Shown here one piece after another: positions 6,057 through 6,430 of a stretch of 6,430 nt of DNA. The stretch lies in contig PMCB01000077.1 in assembly GCA_003153955.1 (NCBI GenBank), positions 2,552 through 8,981 of the forward strand. Reading direction: 5' to 3'. How positions within the stretch are numbered: the stretch's first letter is position 1; each line of letters starts with the position of its first letter. The DNA is from Dehalococcoidia bacterium (GTDB lineage Bacteria; Chloroflexota; Dehalococcoidia; Dehalococcoidales; Fen-1064). The notes under the pieces are model-generated. The model was not told the origin of the DNA. It searched no databases and saw nothing but the letters and a program-made list of their open reading frames with translations. A program made the position numbers and the translations under genes.

Positions 6057-6430
6057 GTGATATTACCGAGATTTCAATTTTTAGAACCGGAAACATTCGA
6101 AGAAGTACAGCTTCTGGTCGAAAAGAACAGGGGTGATGCCGTGCTGATGGCCGGCGGCACCGATTTACTGGTAAACCTCAAGCGCAAAGTCATCAAGGCG
6201 AAAGTCGTGATTTCGCTGGAAAAAATCAGCGCGCTGAAACAGATTCAATATACCGAAGCCGCCGGTTTGACGATGGGTTCAATGGTTACGATCAGCGAAC
6301 TGTCGGAAACACCCGTAATCAAGCAGAAATTTCCGCTGCTGGCCACCGCCGCCAATAAAATCGGCTCACCGCAGATTCGTAACCGCGCCACTATCGGCGG
6401 CAATATCTGCACTGCCCGCCCGGCCGGCGA
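6057..6430 (+). CDS. Molybdopterin dehydrogenase FAD-binding subunit (CoxM/XdhB-like), 3'-truncated
   Basis: This is the N-terminal 124 residues of the medium, FAD-binding subunit of a molybdenum hydroxylase (xanthine dehydrogenase / aerobic CO dehydrogenase family). In these enzymes it passes electrons from the iron-sulfur subunit to an acceptor through FAD. The start is GTG at 6057, preceded by a strong AAGGAG five to six bases upstream. Family landmarks are AGGTDLL (32-38) and IRNRATIGGNIC (107-118), the two FAD-binding segments of the domain, in their usual positions; the sequence continues TARPAG. The usual length is about 280-300 residues, so more than half lies beyond the window. The matching large molybdopterin subunit and 2Fe-2S subunit would be expected nearby downstream, since none is upstream. 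The substrate cannot be deduced from this subunit; assigning CO dehydrogenase activity would be unjustified. Confidence 0.92.
   Translation, partial: MILPRFQFLEPETFEEVQLLVEKNRGDAVLMAGGTDLLVNLKRKVIKAKVVISLEKISALKQIQYTEAAGLTMGSMVTISELSETPVIKQKFPLLATAANKIGSPQIRNRATIGGNICTARPAG

Overview
The window is bacterial, compact and of moderate GC, with AT-rich gaps between genes. It holds the 3' part of ftsZ, three complete recognisable housekeeping-type genes (rlmN, typA/bipA, a HAD-family phosphatase) and the 5' start of a FAD-binding subunit of a molybdenum hydroxylase. The FtsZ sequence (a Cys in the first nucleotide-binding loop and the stretch VREQIHGVEFIAMNTDAQQL) and the mix of housekeeping genes with a CoxM-type gene remind me of Chloroflexota, perhaps Dehalococcoidia. 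That placement is an impression from memory and was not tested.

Layout: ftsZ (1-1064, +) runs in from the left. Behind it is a compact unit with its own consensus promoter (1097-1126), a good Shine-Dalgarno site, a 40-codon gene for a very basic Gly/Lys/Arg/His peptide (1161-1283), two small hairpins and a very strong intrinsic terminator (1346-1399). Next comes a gene-poor interval holding a 108-bp symmetric element: two inverted, related palindromic repeat units flanking a perfect 16-bp hairpin (1541-1648). From the right, on the minus strand, rlmN (2886-1813) converges on this interval. It is followed, after tandem stop codons and in the same frame, by a possible 32-codon Cys-rich peptide (1809-1711).

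An intergenic region of about 290 bp with possible divergent promoters separates rlmN from typA (3176-5014, +). The HAD phosphatase gene (5041-5802, +) follows typA by 26 bp, so the two are probably co-transcribed. A 254-bp AT-rich gap then leads to a GTG-started molybdopterin-dehydrogenase FAD-binding subunit gene (6057 onward), which leaves the window.

The recognisable genes cover cell division (FtsZ), 23S rRNA/tRNA m2A methylation (RlmN) and ribosome-associated stress GTPase activity (TypA). The molybdenum hydroxylase gene is probably the start of a separate catabolic operon. The three least explained items are the independent 40-codon mini-cistron, the nested palindromic element, and the Cys-rich peptide behind rlmN.
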